In this document: positions 14,935-21,853 of the stretch, piece by piece
Layout of the letters: each line of letters begins with the position of its first letter
Numbering within the stretch: position 1 is the stretch's first letter
Virus record (IMG/VR): IMGVR_UViG_3300036760_000421
Coordinates: 1-44,578 of that record
DNA from: a virus
Direction: 5' to 3' (one strand)
DNA length: 44,578 nucleotides
Notes under the pieces: generated by a model
Database searches by the model: none
What the model was told of the DNA's origin: nothing
The model's input: only the letters and a program-made list of their open reading frames with translations
Position numbers and translations under genes: made by a program

Positions 14935-15591
14935 ATGAAAGCGTTTCATTTTCTCAAAGACAATATGTGCGGAGGGTATGGGGATGAACCGCCCTGGAAG
15001 ATTGGGGAGGAACGAGATATTGGCGATGATAACCTTAGACTCTGTGAAAGAGGTTATCACTCTAGCCCTTCTTGGTATGACGCATTAAATTATGCGAGGG
15101 GTAATATGGCTTGCATTGTTGAGGTATCAGAGCCAATAGAGAAAGACAAGACAAAGTTTGTATCAAGAAAACGGAAGCTCATAGAAGCCCGAAATGCCGA
15201 GAAGATTTTAAGGGCTTGGGGATGTGATTGTGCAGAGAGGGCATTAAAGAAGGCGAAAGTAACGGATGAAAGAAGTTGGAACGCCATAAAGATTGCCCGC
15301 TTATTCAATGAGGGCAAAGCCACCAAAAAAGAATTAAATGTGGCTTGGGATGTGGCTAGGGATGCGGCTGGGGATGCGGCTGGGAATGCGACTAGGACTT
15401 GGGATGCGGCTAGGGATGCGGCTGGGGCTGCGGCTGGGAATGCGGCTAGAACTTGGGATGCGGCTAGGGATGCGGCTAGGGATGTGGCTTGGGATGCGGC
15501 TAGGGCTGGGGCTGCGGCTTGGGATGCCGAAGTTAAATGGCAAAAGCGAAGGCTAAATTACTATATGAAGAAATTATTTGATAGAAAATGA
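14935..15591 (+). CDS. Phage protein with Ala/Trp/Asp repeat tail (DUF7666-like N-terminus)
   Basis: The N-terminal 130 residues (KAFHFLKDN, LCERGYHSSPSWYDALNYA, ACIVEVSEP, SRKRKLIEA, CDCAERAL) match by recall a widespread phage family of unknown function related to DUF7666. From about residue 137 to 200 the chain becomes a low-complexity repeat of AWDAARDAAG-type units, probably a continuous alanine-rich helix, ending in a basic tail. The corresponding DNA is a GGGATGCGGCT-type tandem repeat. Its stop overlaps the next start as ATGA. Function unknown; homologues with different repeat lengths would be expected. Confidence 0.75.
   Translation: MKAFHFLKDNMCGGYGDEPPWKIGEERDIGDDNLRLCERGYHSSPSWYDALNYARGNMACIVEVSEPIEKDKTKFVSRKRKLIEARNAEKILRAWGCDCAERALKKAKVTDERSWNAIKIARLFNEGKATKKELNVAWDVARDAAGDAAGNATRTWDAARDAAGAAAGNAARTWDAARDAARDVAWDAARAGAAAWDAEVKWQKRRLNYYMKKLFDRK
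15343..15530 (+). repeat. GGGATGCGGCT-type tandem repeat inside a coding region
   Basis: Near-perfect short units (GGGATGCGGCTA, GGGATGCGGCTG, with GGGCTGCGGCT and ACTTGGGATGCGGCT variants) are repeated about fifteen times in steps that keep the reading frame. They encode the Asp-Ala-Ala-Arg/Gly repeats. Such arrays can change copy number by slippage or recombination. Confidence 0.85.
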
Positions 15592-15710
15592 TATACCGCA
15601 AGAGACAGTTTAAGTCCTATTGTCAATACCAGCTTGCCCTGAGAAAATGGCGGGTAGAAAATAAGAGGCGTATGGAATTAAAGAGCGCCGAATTGGGAGG
15701 GAATTTCTAA
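15588..15710 (+). CDS. Small basic protein (40 aa)
   Basis: The ATG overlaps the previous stop (ATGA), and the frame ends directly at the next ATG (15711). The product is strongly basic: MIYRKRQFKSYCQYQLALRK at the start, with several more Arg and Lys. Nucleic-acid binding is plausible but no family is recognised. Confidence 0.55.
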   Translation: MIYRKRQFKSYCQYQLALRKWRVENKRRMELKSAELGGNF

Positions 15711-15947
15711 ATGAAAGTCAGGTGTATGCTCTATCAAGATTGCCCCAAAACGGATTGTCCCCATTATCCCGAACATAAGCCAATCCAGTCCATAGATTAT
15801 ATCGGCGGGAAGGGGCTTGTCTGGGGGAAGACCTGCGCCCAAGAGACAAGAACCTGCGGATTAACCGAGCCGAATAGAGAATGTCGCTGCGCTAAAGTAA
15901 GTAAGAATTTTACGCAAGAATTTAAGGAAATCCCAGTATTAATATAA
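15711..15947 (+). CDS. Cys-rich hypothetical protein (78 aa)
   Basis: This starts behind GGGAGGG. Cysteines at CMLYQDCPKTDCPHY, KTCAQETRTC and ECRC suggest bound metal, possibly two zinc sites. Family not recognised. It is one of at least seven small Cys-knuckle proteins in the early region. Confidence 0.65.
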   Translation: MKVRCMLYQDCPKTDCPHYPEHKPIQSIDYIGGKGLVWGKTCAQETRTCGLTEPNRECRCAKVSKNFTQEFKEIPVLI

Positions 15948-15950
15948 GGA

Positions 15951-16030
15951 GGTGAGAATAGCCAGTGTCCAGCCGTGTGAAACGGCGGTTATCGGGAGAT
16001 ACAAAAGGGGGAAGTGTGACCGAGCTGGCT
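15951..16030 (+). ncRNA. Structured leader RNA, copy 1 of a paired motif
   Basis: An AGGAGGT sequence is followed by a predicted three-way junction. The closing stem is AGCCAG (15960-15965) with CTGGCT (16025-16030). Inside are hairpin GCCGT/ACGGC (15972-15986) and stem GGTTA/TGACC (15987-15991 with 16017-16021). The flanks TGTCC after the closing stem and ACCGAG before its return recur in the element at 16902-17013, whose closing stem has different bases. It ends nine bases before the ATG of the next gene, which has no ribosome site of its own. Confidence 0.5.
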
Positions 16031-16038
16031 AAATTAAA

Positions 16039-16248
16039 ATGGCAACTTATCAACATTGTAAAGAATGTGGAGCAGACCTTACTTGGCAAGAAGAAATAGA
16101 AGAAGGTTTGTGCCTCGCCTGTCTTGAAAAGGCGAAAGACAAAGGCGACTATACCCTGGCAGAAGCGCTTGATAAATCCGATGTCTTAGTTGCCGAACTT
16201 GAAAAGCGATATCCCGCTCAATATTTAATTGAAACAAAGGAGAAGTAA
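16039..16248 (+). CDS. Small zinc-ribbon protein (69 aa)
   Basis: CKECGAD (about residue 8) and CLACLEKA (about residue 30) form a compact zinc knuckle pair, followed by a charged helical tail. The ATG lies right after the closing stem of a folded RNA and lacks a nearby Shine-Dalgarno sequence; the closest AGGAGG is about 80 bases upstream across the fold. It ends at the start of the next gene (AAGTAAATG). Function unknown. Confidence 0.7.
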   Translation: MATYQHCKECGADLTWQEEIEEGLCLACLEKAKDKGDYTLAEALDKSDVLVAELEKRYPAQYLIETKEK

Positions 16249-16899
16249 ATGAAAGTAATCACAGTTAAGAACGCAACTATTAAAGCCTCCGATGGCAAGG
16301 AGTGGATAGAACTTATTGATACAGAAGATAAGACCCACCGAATTTTCTCATCAATCCAGCGAGTTGATGGAAGCTGGGCAAGCCTGAAGAAGGATATTGA
16401 AGTTCTCAAAGAGAAAATCGGCAACCACAACTTTGAGGGTATGAAACTGGGGCTTACCAAAGAACCCAAAGAAAAAGACGGGAAGAAATATTGGAATGTT
16501 GTGGCAGTAGATTTTAACCCCCCAGATGAACCAAACCCCGACAAGCCCAAAGCAGAATATCGGGGGAGGGATGAGGGCAAGGTTGATATGCGAACTTTCA
16601 TAATGGAAATAGGAGAAGACTGGAGGGCGGGCAAGCGAGATAAGAATGACCCACTTTGGAAGGCACGGGAAATATGGCTTATGGGCGTGGGGCAAGTAAC
16701 TGAAACAACAAAACCCGAACCGCCCAAAGAAATCTCTATCGCTGATATTAAAAAGATAAGAGATGATAATAAATGGACACTGGCGGATTGTGATAGCTTC
16801 TGCAACAAAAACAAGAAATGGAAAGTTCGTAATCTCAAAGAGCTTAATCAGGAACAGCGCAAAGAACTTATAGAATTTATTGGGGCACATCCTAAATAG
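16249..16899 (+). CDS. Probable ssDNA-binding (OB-fold-like) replication protein
   Basis: The N-terminal 110 residues (KVITVKNATIKASDGKEWIELID, THRIFSSIQ, KYWNVVAVDF) have the strand-rich pattern of OB-fold proteins and resemble by recall putative phage ssDNA-binding proteins. A Pro/Lys/Asp-rich linker follows, and a C-terminal helical domain (about 165-216, LKELNQEQRKELIEFI). It starts behind AAGGAGAAG and precedes the primase, consistent with a replication operon. The assignment is moderate: no hallmark residue proves ssDNA binding. Confidence 0.5.
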   Translation: MKVITVKNATIKASDGKEWIELIDTEDKTHRIFSSIQRVDGSWASLKKDIEVLKEKIGNHNFEGMKLGLTKEPKEKDGKKYWNVVAVDFNPPDEPNPDKPKAEYRGRDEGKVDMRTFIMEIGEDWRAGKRDKNDPLWKAREIWLMGVGQVTETTKPEPPKEISIADIKKIRDDNKWTLADCDSFCNKNKKWKVRNLKELNQEQRKELIEFIGAHPK

Positions 16900-16901
16900 A
16901 A

Positions 16902-17013
16902 AGGAGGTTTCTAACTGAATAATTGCTGGTGTCCCCTAATCGGTGCGCCAGTAGTCGTGGCTGACTAATATGGGGGTAAGAGTAACCGAGCCAGCAAGAC
17001 TGCCCCACCCCCA
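16902..17013 (+). ncRNA. Structured leader RNA, copy 2, with two alternative pairings
   Basis: AAGGAGGT is followed by a closing stem TTGCTGG (16923-16929) with CCAGCAA (16991-16997). Inside, TCCCC (16932-16936) can pair with GGGGG (16972-16976). The same G tract, as TGGGGGT (16971-16977), can instead pair perfectly with ACCCCCA (17007-17013). TGTCC and ACCGAG flank the closing stem as in copy 1 (15951-16030). Two exclusive folds upstream of the 17039 gene suggest a switch. No known riboswitch was recognised. Confidence 0.5.
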
Positions 17014-17038
17014 ATAGCCAGAATAGAAGGAGGCTTAA

Positions 17039-17299
17039 ATGGAGATACCGATACTAACAGATGAAGAGATAGAAGCAGTGCGAAAATCACTTATTGAAAC
17101 TGTAGGCAATCGCACCTCAATAGAACTTTTTAGGGGGAGGGGAATTGCAAAAAGGGCTAGAGATGACACAATAAAGAAGATTGTGAAGTGGGGGAATGAA
17201 CCCTGCCCAGGACACGAAGGTCTTTATATTACAATGCCTAAGCGGAGTTGTTCAAGATGCTGGCGGGGGCTGGAGGAGAGCGCAAATGCCGATAGATGA
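17039..17299 (+). CDS. Hypothetical protein with CxxC pair (86 aa)
   Basis: This starts behind AAGGAGGCTTAA. The N-terminal half is helical (LTDEEIEAVRKSLIETVG), the C-terminal half has Cys at CPGHEG and CSRCWRG, a possible zinc site. It overlaps the primase start by 14 bases, so the two are likely co-translated. Family not recognised; a primase partner is possible by position only. Confidence 0.6.
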   Translation: MEIPILTDEEIEAVRKSLIETVGNRTSIELFRGRGIAKRARDDTIKKIVKWGNEPCPGHEGLYITMPKRSCSRCWRGLEESANADR

Positions 17300-18137
17300 T
17301 ATAAATTTGTTGCTCTCCAAATTAAAAGGTGTTAAGAAAATAAGCACAGGATATATGGCGATGTGTCCTGCCCACAATGATACCCACAGAAGCCTATCCA
17401 TTAAAGCCGATGTTGATAACAAGGCTGTTCTTTACTGCCACGCTGGTTGCAAATTTGAGGATATCTTAAAGGCACTTGGCTTAACCAGCGCACCAACTTT
17501 CCACTTTACACCCGTGATAGATGAGACCTATGACTATACAGATGAAAATGGGAACTTACTTTATCAAGTTGTCCGCTATCACCCTAAAAACTTCAAGCAC
17601 CGCAGACCTAACGGAAAAGGATGGATATGGAACTTGAACGGAATAGAGCCAGTCCTCTATCGCCTCCCTGAAATTATTGAGGCAGTTGGCAAAGAATTGA
17701 TTTGGATTGTTGAGGGAGAGAAAGATGTTGAGACTCTGAAATCACAAAATATAATAGCAACTACAACTTCTGGCGGGGCTTCGGCGAGGTGGCTACCGCA
17801 ATACAATGAAATTCTACACGGAGCAGATATAGCCATAATACCTGATAATGACGAGGCTGGACAAGCGAGGACCCTAAGGATAGCTAAGAACCTCTATGGC
17901 TGGGCGAAGGGAATTAAAATAGTCTATCTACCGAAGGACATAAAAGACATCACGGATTGGTTTGAGCAGGGTCATACAAAAGAAGAACTCCTTGAGCAAT
18001 ATAAAGTAACTCGTCTTTTTGACATTAAAGGAACGCCCACATTAGAGGACTACCTTGACATTAAGGGTGCTATCGTGTATTATGGTGAAAAGATAAAGCG
18101 TCTATCGGGAAAGCGTAGGTCTTATGAATATAAATAG
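17286..18137 (+). CDS. DNA primase (CHC2 zinc finger + TOPRIM)
   Basis: This makes RNA primers for DNA replication. Zinc-binding residues are CPAHNDTHRS near residue 22 and CHAGC near residue 48, the CHC2 finger of bacterial-type primases. The TOPRIM domain follows: IWIVEGEKDV (about residue 138, catalytic Glu), then ADIAIIPDNDEAG (about residue 185, the DxD pair) and KDITDWFEQG. At 283 residues it lacks a helicase domain, which is probably supplied by the ATPase at 18321. I chose the ATG at 17286 because GGAGGAG precedes it, rather than the upstream in-frame ATG at 17196. Its 3' end abuts the putative origin. Confidence 0.92.
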   Translation: MPIDDINLLLSKLKGVKKISTGYMAMCPAHNDTHRSLSIKADVDNKAVLYCHAGCKFEDILKALGLTSAPTFHFTPVIDETYDYTDENGNLLYQVVRYHPKNFKHRRPNGKGWIWNLNGIEPVLYRLPEIIEAVGKELIWIVEGEKDVETLKSQNIIATTTSGGASARWLPQYNEILHGADIAIIPDNDEAGQARTLRIAKNLYGWAKGIKIVYLPKDIKDITDWFEQGHTKEELLEQYKVTRLFDIKGTPTLEDYLDIKGAIVYYGEKIKRLSGKRRSYEYK

Positions 18138-18307
18138 TATAATAATTAACTTTATCTATATTAGAGGGTGTTGCGCCAGCTATAATCCCGCAACATCCGC
18201 AACATTTTCGCCGATTTTAGCTACGAATTACCCCGTTTTCCCGCAACATTTCCGCAACATCCCGCAACATCCGCAACATCCCGCAACATCCGCAACATCC
18301 GCAACAC
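18124..18307. other. Putative replication origin: AT-rich stretch and nine iterons
   Basis: After a very AT-rich segment (18124-18165) come nine copies of CGCAACAT (the last ends in C). They start at 18189, 18198, 18242, 18253, 18263, 18272, 18282, 18291 and 18300, so seven are spaced 9-11 bp, about one helical turn. Iterons beside an AT-rich unwinding region, placed between primase and helicase-like genes, are typical of theta-type phage and plasmid origins. I see no good DnaA box. A 69-codon frame crosses it but encodes only repeat-derived sequence. Confidence 0.7.
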
Positions 18308-18320
18308 AAAAGGGAGCAAC

Positions 18321-19211
18321 TTGGCTAATCTAACGCAAGAAATAGTAGAAAATTGGATACAAAATGAAGCCACGGGGAGGTTTCATTATTCAAAAGTTTT
18401 GGATGGGCAGATTGACCCCAAGTTATATCATCATCTCAGGGAAATAATGAGACGATGTAAAAAGAAGGGGCTGATTTCTTCCGATGGAGCAGATGGATGG
18501 TGGCGACCCGTTGATATAAAGCTTGAGGAGATATGCTGGTGGGATGGCAATAGTGAGATAGGAGAGAATATTGTGTTACCGCTTGGATTAAATAAGTATT
18601 GCTTTATTCCTGTTCCTTCCTTGATAGTCGTGGCGGGCAAATACAATGTCGGCAAGACCGCCTTCTGTATAAACCTAGTGAATTGTAATCTTGAAATGTG
18701 GGCTAATAGACTGGACTTCTATGTCAGCGAGGGCGCAGATATGATGAAGAAAAAGTTTGAAGCCCTCAATGCTTATATCCCCAAACCCCCACCCTTCAAG
18801 ATGTTCCGCCGAACCCAAAACTTCGCCGATATTATCAATCCTAACAATCTTAGCGTTATTGATTATCTCCGAGTTGTTATGGATAAGCCCTATGCGATAG
18901 GGGATGCCCTATTTGCAATATTCAATAAGCTGGAAAAAGGTATAGCTGTTGTTGCTATGCAGAAACCGCCAGGCGAAAGAAAGCTAGCCTTCGGTGGGGC
19001 ATCAACTGCGTTTGAGCCATCCCTGTATATCGCAATGGATAAAAATGTTTTGAGCTTTGAAAAGATTAAAGTCGCCAAGCCAACAACTATTGACTTAGAT
19101 TTTCTCAAGATACAATTCAGGCTAAAGAATGGGGCTAACTTTTATGATATTCACGAAGTCGTTGAAGGAATGAATTTGGGTGAAGGGTTTCCCTTTGGAG
19201 AGGAGGAGTAA
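18321..19211 (+). CDS. RecA/DnaB-type replication ATPase
   Basis: Residues 1-65 look like a winged-helix DNA-binding domain (VENWIQNEATGRFHYSKVLD, REIMRRCKKKGLI). The ATPase core begins at about residue 92 with IVVAGKYNVGKTAFCINLV, a Walker A P-loop. Walker B is probably LSVIDYLRV near residue 178, followed by IAVVAMQKPPG and a SerThr-rich sensor loop. It is 296 residues, shorter than full DnaB. The start is TTG at 18321 behind GGGAG; no ATG fits. Next to primase and the iterons, it may bind the origin and act as helicase or loader. Confidence 0.75.
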   Translation: MANLTQEIVENWIQNEATGRFHYSKVLDGQIDPKLYHHLREIMRRCKKKGLISSDGADGWWRPVDIKLEEICWWDGNSEIGENIVLPLGLNKYCFIPVPSLIVVAGKYNVGKTAFCINLVNCNLEMWANRLDFYVSEGADMMKKKFEALNAYIPKPPPFKMFRRTQNFADIINPNNLSVIDYLRVVMDKPYAIGDALFAIFNKLEKGIAVVAMQKPPGERKLAFGGASTAFEPSLYIAMDKNVLSFEKIKVAKPTTIDLDFLKIQFRLKNGANFYDIHEVVEGMNLGEGFPFGEEE

Positions 19212-19213
19212 AA

Positions 19214-19339
19214 ATGGAAGAGCGAAAATTCGTGCCCGTTAAAGATAAGTTGACCAAAGCACAGAAGAAGGGACTTGAAAAGCCGATTAAACCCAAGCGG
19301 AGAAAAGTAAACCCTTGGATAACAAGGGGGAAAAAATGA
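19214..19339 (+). CDS. Small basic protein (41 aa)
   Basis: The ATG follows GAGGAGGAG at ideal spacing right after the ATPase gene. The product is very basic (LTKAQKKGLEKPIKPKRRK) and probably disordered, suited to nucleic-acid binding. Its stop overlaps the next start (ATGA). No family recognised. Confidence 0.6.
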   Translation: MEERKFVPVKDKLTKAQKKGLEKPIKPKRRKVNPWITRGKK

Positions 19340-19524
19340 ATAGCGAGGAATTAAGGGAAGAAATTAGTTCAATAATACATTGGGCAACCGAGGTAAGCAA
19401 GCCCCATAGAGCAGTTAATGATATTATGTCTCTCCTCTCCAAGAATTGCTGGCTGAAAGATGACCGATATGAGGTATTAAACTTTTCTATGATGCCAGTA
19501 AAACCGATTGAGGTAGATAAATGA
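19336..19524 (+). CDS. Hypothetical protein (62 aa)
   Basis: This begins MNSEELREEISSIIHWATEV behind AAGGGGG and overlaps the preceding stop as ATGA; an upstream TTG at 19315 is less likely. It is mixed helical and acidic. It overlaps the resolvase-like gene by four bases. Function unknown. Confidence 0.6.
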   Translation: MNSEELREEISSIIHWATEVSKPHRAVNDIMSLLSKNCWLKDDRYEVLNFSMMPVKPIEVDK

Positions 19525-19796
19525 CGCAGTATAGCAAAGGTGCTAACTTTGAACGCCGATTGATTAAGTATCTCCGAGAACAGGGCTTCAGGGCGCATCG
19601 GACTGCGGGTAGCCACACACCCATAGATGTAATAGCGGGGATAGATGGGAAGGTTTATGCCTTTCAGTGCCAGATAGATAAATACTTCCCACCCGCAAAA
19701 ATTGAAGCATTGAAAGATGAGGCTAGAGAGTTTGGCGCATTCCCTTGCCTTGCCTGGCGTGAGGGTAAAGAAATAAAGATGGAGTATCCGAGATGA
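19521..19796 (+). CDS. Holliday-junction-resolvase-like nuclease with altered catalytic Lys
   Basis: The pattern GANFERRLIKYLREQGF, RTAGSHTPIDVIA and KVYAFQCQIDK, then EALKDEAREFGA and CLAWREG, fits the small archaeal-Hjc-like PD-(D/E)XK family that cleaves branched DNA. Catalytic positions would be Glu in FERR, Asp in PIDV and the Q-C-K motif. Here the usual Lys is Gln (QCQ), so activity may be lost or moved to the nearby Lys in IDK. It sits in a four-gene overlapping run between ATPase and HNH genes. Confidence 0.75.
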   Translation: MTQYSKGANFERRLIKYLREQGFRAHRTAGSHTPIDVIAGIDGKVYAFQCQIDKYFPPAKIEALKDEAREFGAFPCLAWREGKEIKMEYPR

Positions 19797-20116
19797 AAAA
19801 AACACCATTAAGAAAAATAAGCGATAAGCAGAGAGAAAAGAACGCATTGTGGCGGTTGGTAATCCATCAGAAGATACTCCAGATTATAAATGTCTTCGGC
19901 TATCCCTATTGTCAGTATTGCGGAAGACCAGAAGGAAGACACGAATTGGAGAGATTTGATGGACACCACATTGACGGAAACCGTAGTCATAACACAAAGG
20001 AGAATTGCGGTATCCTGTGTAGACGGTGCCATAGCTTATTAACGGATAGAAAAATCAAATGGTCTGACCGAAAAATTAAAATTGAAGGAGAAAACAATGG
20101 CGATACTCCTAGATAA
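19793..20116 (+). CDS. HNH endonuclease
   Basis: A zinc knuckle CQYCG (about residue 41) and HHIDGNRSHNTKENCGILCRRCHSLLT (His-His-Asp, Asn, then C-x2-CH) form a classic HNH fold with the metal-binding and catalytic His pair. The protein is basic throughout and 107 residues long. Its start overlaps the preceding stop (ATGA). In early phage operons such nucleases serve recombination, packaging or homing; the role here is not determined. Confidence 0.85.
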   Translation: MKKTPLRKISDKQREKNALWRLVIHQKILQIINVFGYPYCQYCGRPEGRHELERFDGHHIDGNRSHNTKENCGILCRRCHSLLTDRKIKWSDRKIKIEGENNGDTPR

Positions 20117-20132
20117 ATTATTGGGGGTGTAA
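20097..20132 (+). CDS. Possible 11-residue peptide
   Basis: An ATG behind GAAGGAGAAAACA opens a 12-codon frame (MAILLDKLLGV, then stop) inside the end of the HNH gene and one base before the next ATG. The ribosome site is good, so it may be a leader peptide or coupling device; it could equally be chance. Confidence 0.25.
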   Translation: MAILLDKLLGV

Positions 20133-20133
20133 T

Positions 20134-20376
20134 ATGTGGAGACCAGATAATTGGGAGAAAATACTTTTGGTTGAGGTTAAAAAAATACCTGACCCGAAAT
20201 TACTTAAGGGAAATCTTGATGAAGCACTATTGTTATTTACCGAGGCTGGTGCAGACGCAGGAATAAAAGCCCTGATTAAAGAGATAGAGAAGTTATACAA
20301 GGGGGAGGCATTTAGGTGGTCGCTGGAAAAACTAATTCAGAGTAGGGAATGGCGAGAATTAAAGGAGGGGAAATGA
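20134..20376 (+). CDS. Hypothetical protein (80 aa)
   Basis: This begins MWRPDNWEKILLVEVKKIPD, then an acidic helical middle and a Trp-rich basic end. It has a GGGGGTG ribosome site and overlaps the next gene by four bases. Repeated Trp-Glu pairs are the only marked trait; no family recognised. Confidence 0.6.
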   Translation: MWRPDNWEKILLVEVKKIPDPKLLKGNLDEALLLFTEAGADAGIKALIKEIEKLYKGEAFRWSLEKLIQSREWRELKEGK

Positions 20377-20534
20377 AGACACAAGATGATTTAGATAGAG
20401 TTTGGCAAATTCTTAAACGCCTTGAAGAATTGGGGTTGCCTTACGAAACTTGGCGGGCTTTGCGTATCTGGTATGACAGAGAAGCTGAAAAGATTTTAGC
20501 AAAGGAGGCACAAGATGAACAGGGGAAGAGATGA
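20373..20534 (+). CDS. Hypothetical protein (53 aa)
   Basis: I start this at 20373 because AAAGGAGGGG lies just upstream; an in-frame start at 20349 lacks one. It begins MKTQDDLDRVWQILKRLEEL, is helical and charged, and overlaps genes on both sides. Function unknown. Confidence 0.55.
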   Translation: MKTQDDLDRVWQILKRLEELGLPYETWRALRIWYDREAEKILAKEAQDEQGKR

Positions 20535-20610
20535 GATTATAGAGAAGATAGGGGACATAGATTTTATTATTGCACAACCCGATTATGAAAGGTTAATAGA
20601 GGAGAAGTAG
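20515..20610 (+). CDS. Hypothetical peptide (31 aa)
   Basis: This starts behind AAAGGAGG at optimal spacing inside the end of the previous gene. It begins MNRGRDEIIEKIGDIDFIIA and is highly charged. Real status rests on the ribosome site and packing. Confidence 0.45.
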   Translation: MNRGRDEIIEKIGDIDFIIAQPDYERLIEEK

Positions 20611-20639
20611 ATTGCAGACTAAAGATATAAGGAGCGACA

Positions 20640-20849
20640 ATGCCTTATAAAGACGAGGCAAAACAAAGAGAGGCAGATTTGAAATACCGAAAAAGGGTTA
20701 CACTAGAACGCACCATAGATAGGTTATGCCGAACTTGTGGGCAACCCTTGTTAGAAGAAGAAACCTTGTGGTGTCTTGGGTGTAGGGTAAAAAGATATCT
20801 GCCTATGCGGCAATTAAAAGGAGTGCTAAAATATGCAACTGCTAACTAA
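20640..20849 (+). CDS. Small zinc-ribbon protein (69 aa)
   Basis: A basic N-terminal helix (MPYKDEAKQREADLKYRKRV) is followed by CRTCGQP and CLGCRVK, a probable zinc ribbon. The ATG lies behind AAGGAG and the end overlaps the metallophosphoesterase gene by 17 bases. Function unknown; DNA binding plausible. Confidence 0.65.
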   Translation: MPYKDEAKQREADLKYRKRVTLERTIDRLCRTCGQPLLEEETLWCLGCRVKRYLPMRQLKGVLKYATAN

Positions 20850-21687
20850 AAACTTACCTTCTGACCATAATATTTTTCATTTTGGGGATTTGCACGATGG
20901 CTCAGTCTTGAGTTCTAAGCACGGCTGGAATAAATTATGTGATGTTATGAATTCAGAATATGATGGATGTAAAAACAATTTTGGAATTGAGGGTGGGGAT
21001 GATATAGAGGCGATTATGGTTGATGATAAACGCTTCAGTCCTGAGACATTACAAGAGCCTTTACCATTGGCACAAATGAAAACTGCTATTAAATTGCGTG
21101 AGCCTATAAAGCATTTGCTATTAGTTAAGCTAATGGGTAATCACGAAAGAACATTGTGGAGATTTGGAGATATAACTAAACAGATATGTGATGAGCTTGG
21201 CGTGAATTATGGGACTTACACCTGCAAACTTACCGTCAAAGATAAGAATGATAATCTTATGTATAAAATATATGATACACACGGCTATAGAGGGATAACT
21301 TCAACTGCTGATGACCCTAAACGCAGGCGGATAAATATGCAACTCATTCTTAAAAGGCAACTAAAATTCAAGGCTGGCGATTGTGCTGTAATGATAAAAC
21401 ATCATACGCATAAACTCCTAGTATGCAAACCTGAGTCGGAATTATACCTAGTAGATGATGGTAGTAAAATCAAGCAAGCCTATACTAGTTGGGGACAGAG
21501 TGAACCTTATATCCACCCTGATGCTAGATGGTATGGTAATGCTGGTTCATTTCTTAAGCTTCACGGCAAAGGGATTTCAGGGTATGCGGAAATAATGGAA
21601 TGCGACCCTGTTGAGTTAGGATTTTTGGTGCTTAAAGTGAGAGATAAAAAGATTGTAGCCTTAGAACCTTACTACTTACAACTATGA
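20833..21687 (+). CDS. Calcineurin-like metallophosphoesterase
   Basis: The metal-binding motifs of this superfamily occur in order: FGDLHDG (about residue 17), GGDDIEA (about 55), MGNHERTLW (about 91), DTHGYRG (about 148) and KHHTHKLLV (about 188). At 284 residues it is a single domain. Family members include phage nucleases related to SbcD/Mre11 and cyclic-nucleotide phosphodiesterases; the substrate here is unknown. Located after the replication genes, a role in nucleic-acid or nucleotide turnover is likely. The start overlaps the zinc-ribbon gene. Confidence 0.85.
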   Translation: MQLLTKNLPSDHNIFHFGDLHDGSVLSSKHGWNKLCDVMNSEYDGCKNNFGIEGGDDIEAIMVDDKRFSPETLQEPLPLAQMKTAIKLREPIKHLLLVKLMGNHERTLWRFGDITKQICDELGVNYGTYTCKLTVKDKNDNLMYKIYDTHGYRGITSTADDPKRRRINMQLILKRQLKFKAGDCAVMIKHHTHKLLVCKPESELYLVDDGSKIKQAYTSWGQSEPYIHPDARWYGNAGSFLKLHGKGISGYAEIMECDPVELGFLVLKVRDKKIVALEPYYLQL

Positions 21688-21694
21688 GGTAATT

Positions 21695-21853
21695 ATGATT
21701 AACATAACTGACGCCCAAATAGAAAAAATTAAGGTAGAAGCTAATAAAGAACTCTATAAGAAGTATAGGATGTTAGGTAATGATACCATAAAGGATTTTC
21801 ATATTATCTATGTGTTTAAAGCCTACAACAAAATAATTAAGGAGAAGAAGTAA
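21695..21853 (+). CDS. Hypothetical protein (52 aa)
   Basis: This starts behind GAGG with short spacing and begins MINITDAQIEKIKVEANKEL; Lys-rich helical. Its stop overlaps the next ATG (TAATG). No family recognised. Confidence 0.55.
   Translation: MINITDAQIEKIKVEANKELYKKYRMLGNDTIKDFHIIYVFKAYNKIIKEKK

Noticed and set aside
15334-15556. Overlapping frames in the GGGATGCGGCT repeat on both strands
   Set aside because: They are Met-Trp-Leu-Gly or Ile-Pro-Ser repeats produced by reading the tandem repeat in other frames; no ribosome sites.
15960-16030. tRNA-like element
   Set aside because: The closing stem has six pairs, and there is no T-arm TTC motif, no anticodon arm and no CCA-like end.
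18189-18307. Possible CRISPR array
   Set aside because: The repeats are only 8 bases with 1-3 base spacers and no unique spacers, which fits iterons, not CRISPR.
18124-18333. Reading frame of 69 codons across the iterons
   Set aside because: It has no ribosome site, encodes repeat-derived Gln-His-Pro/Ala-Thr-Ser text and overlaps the ATPase start.
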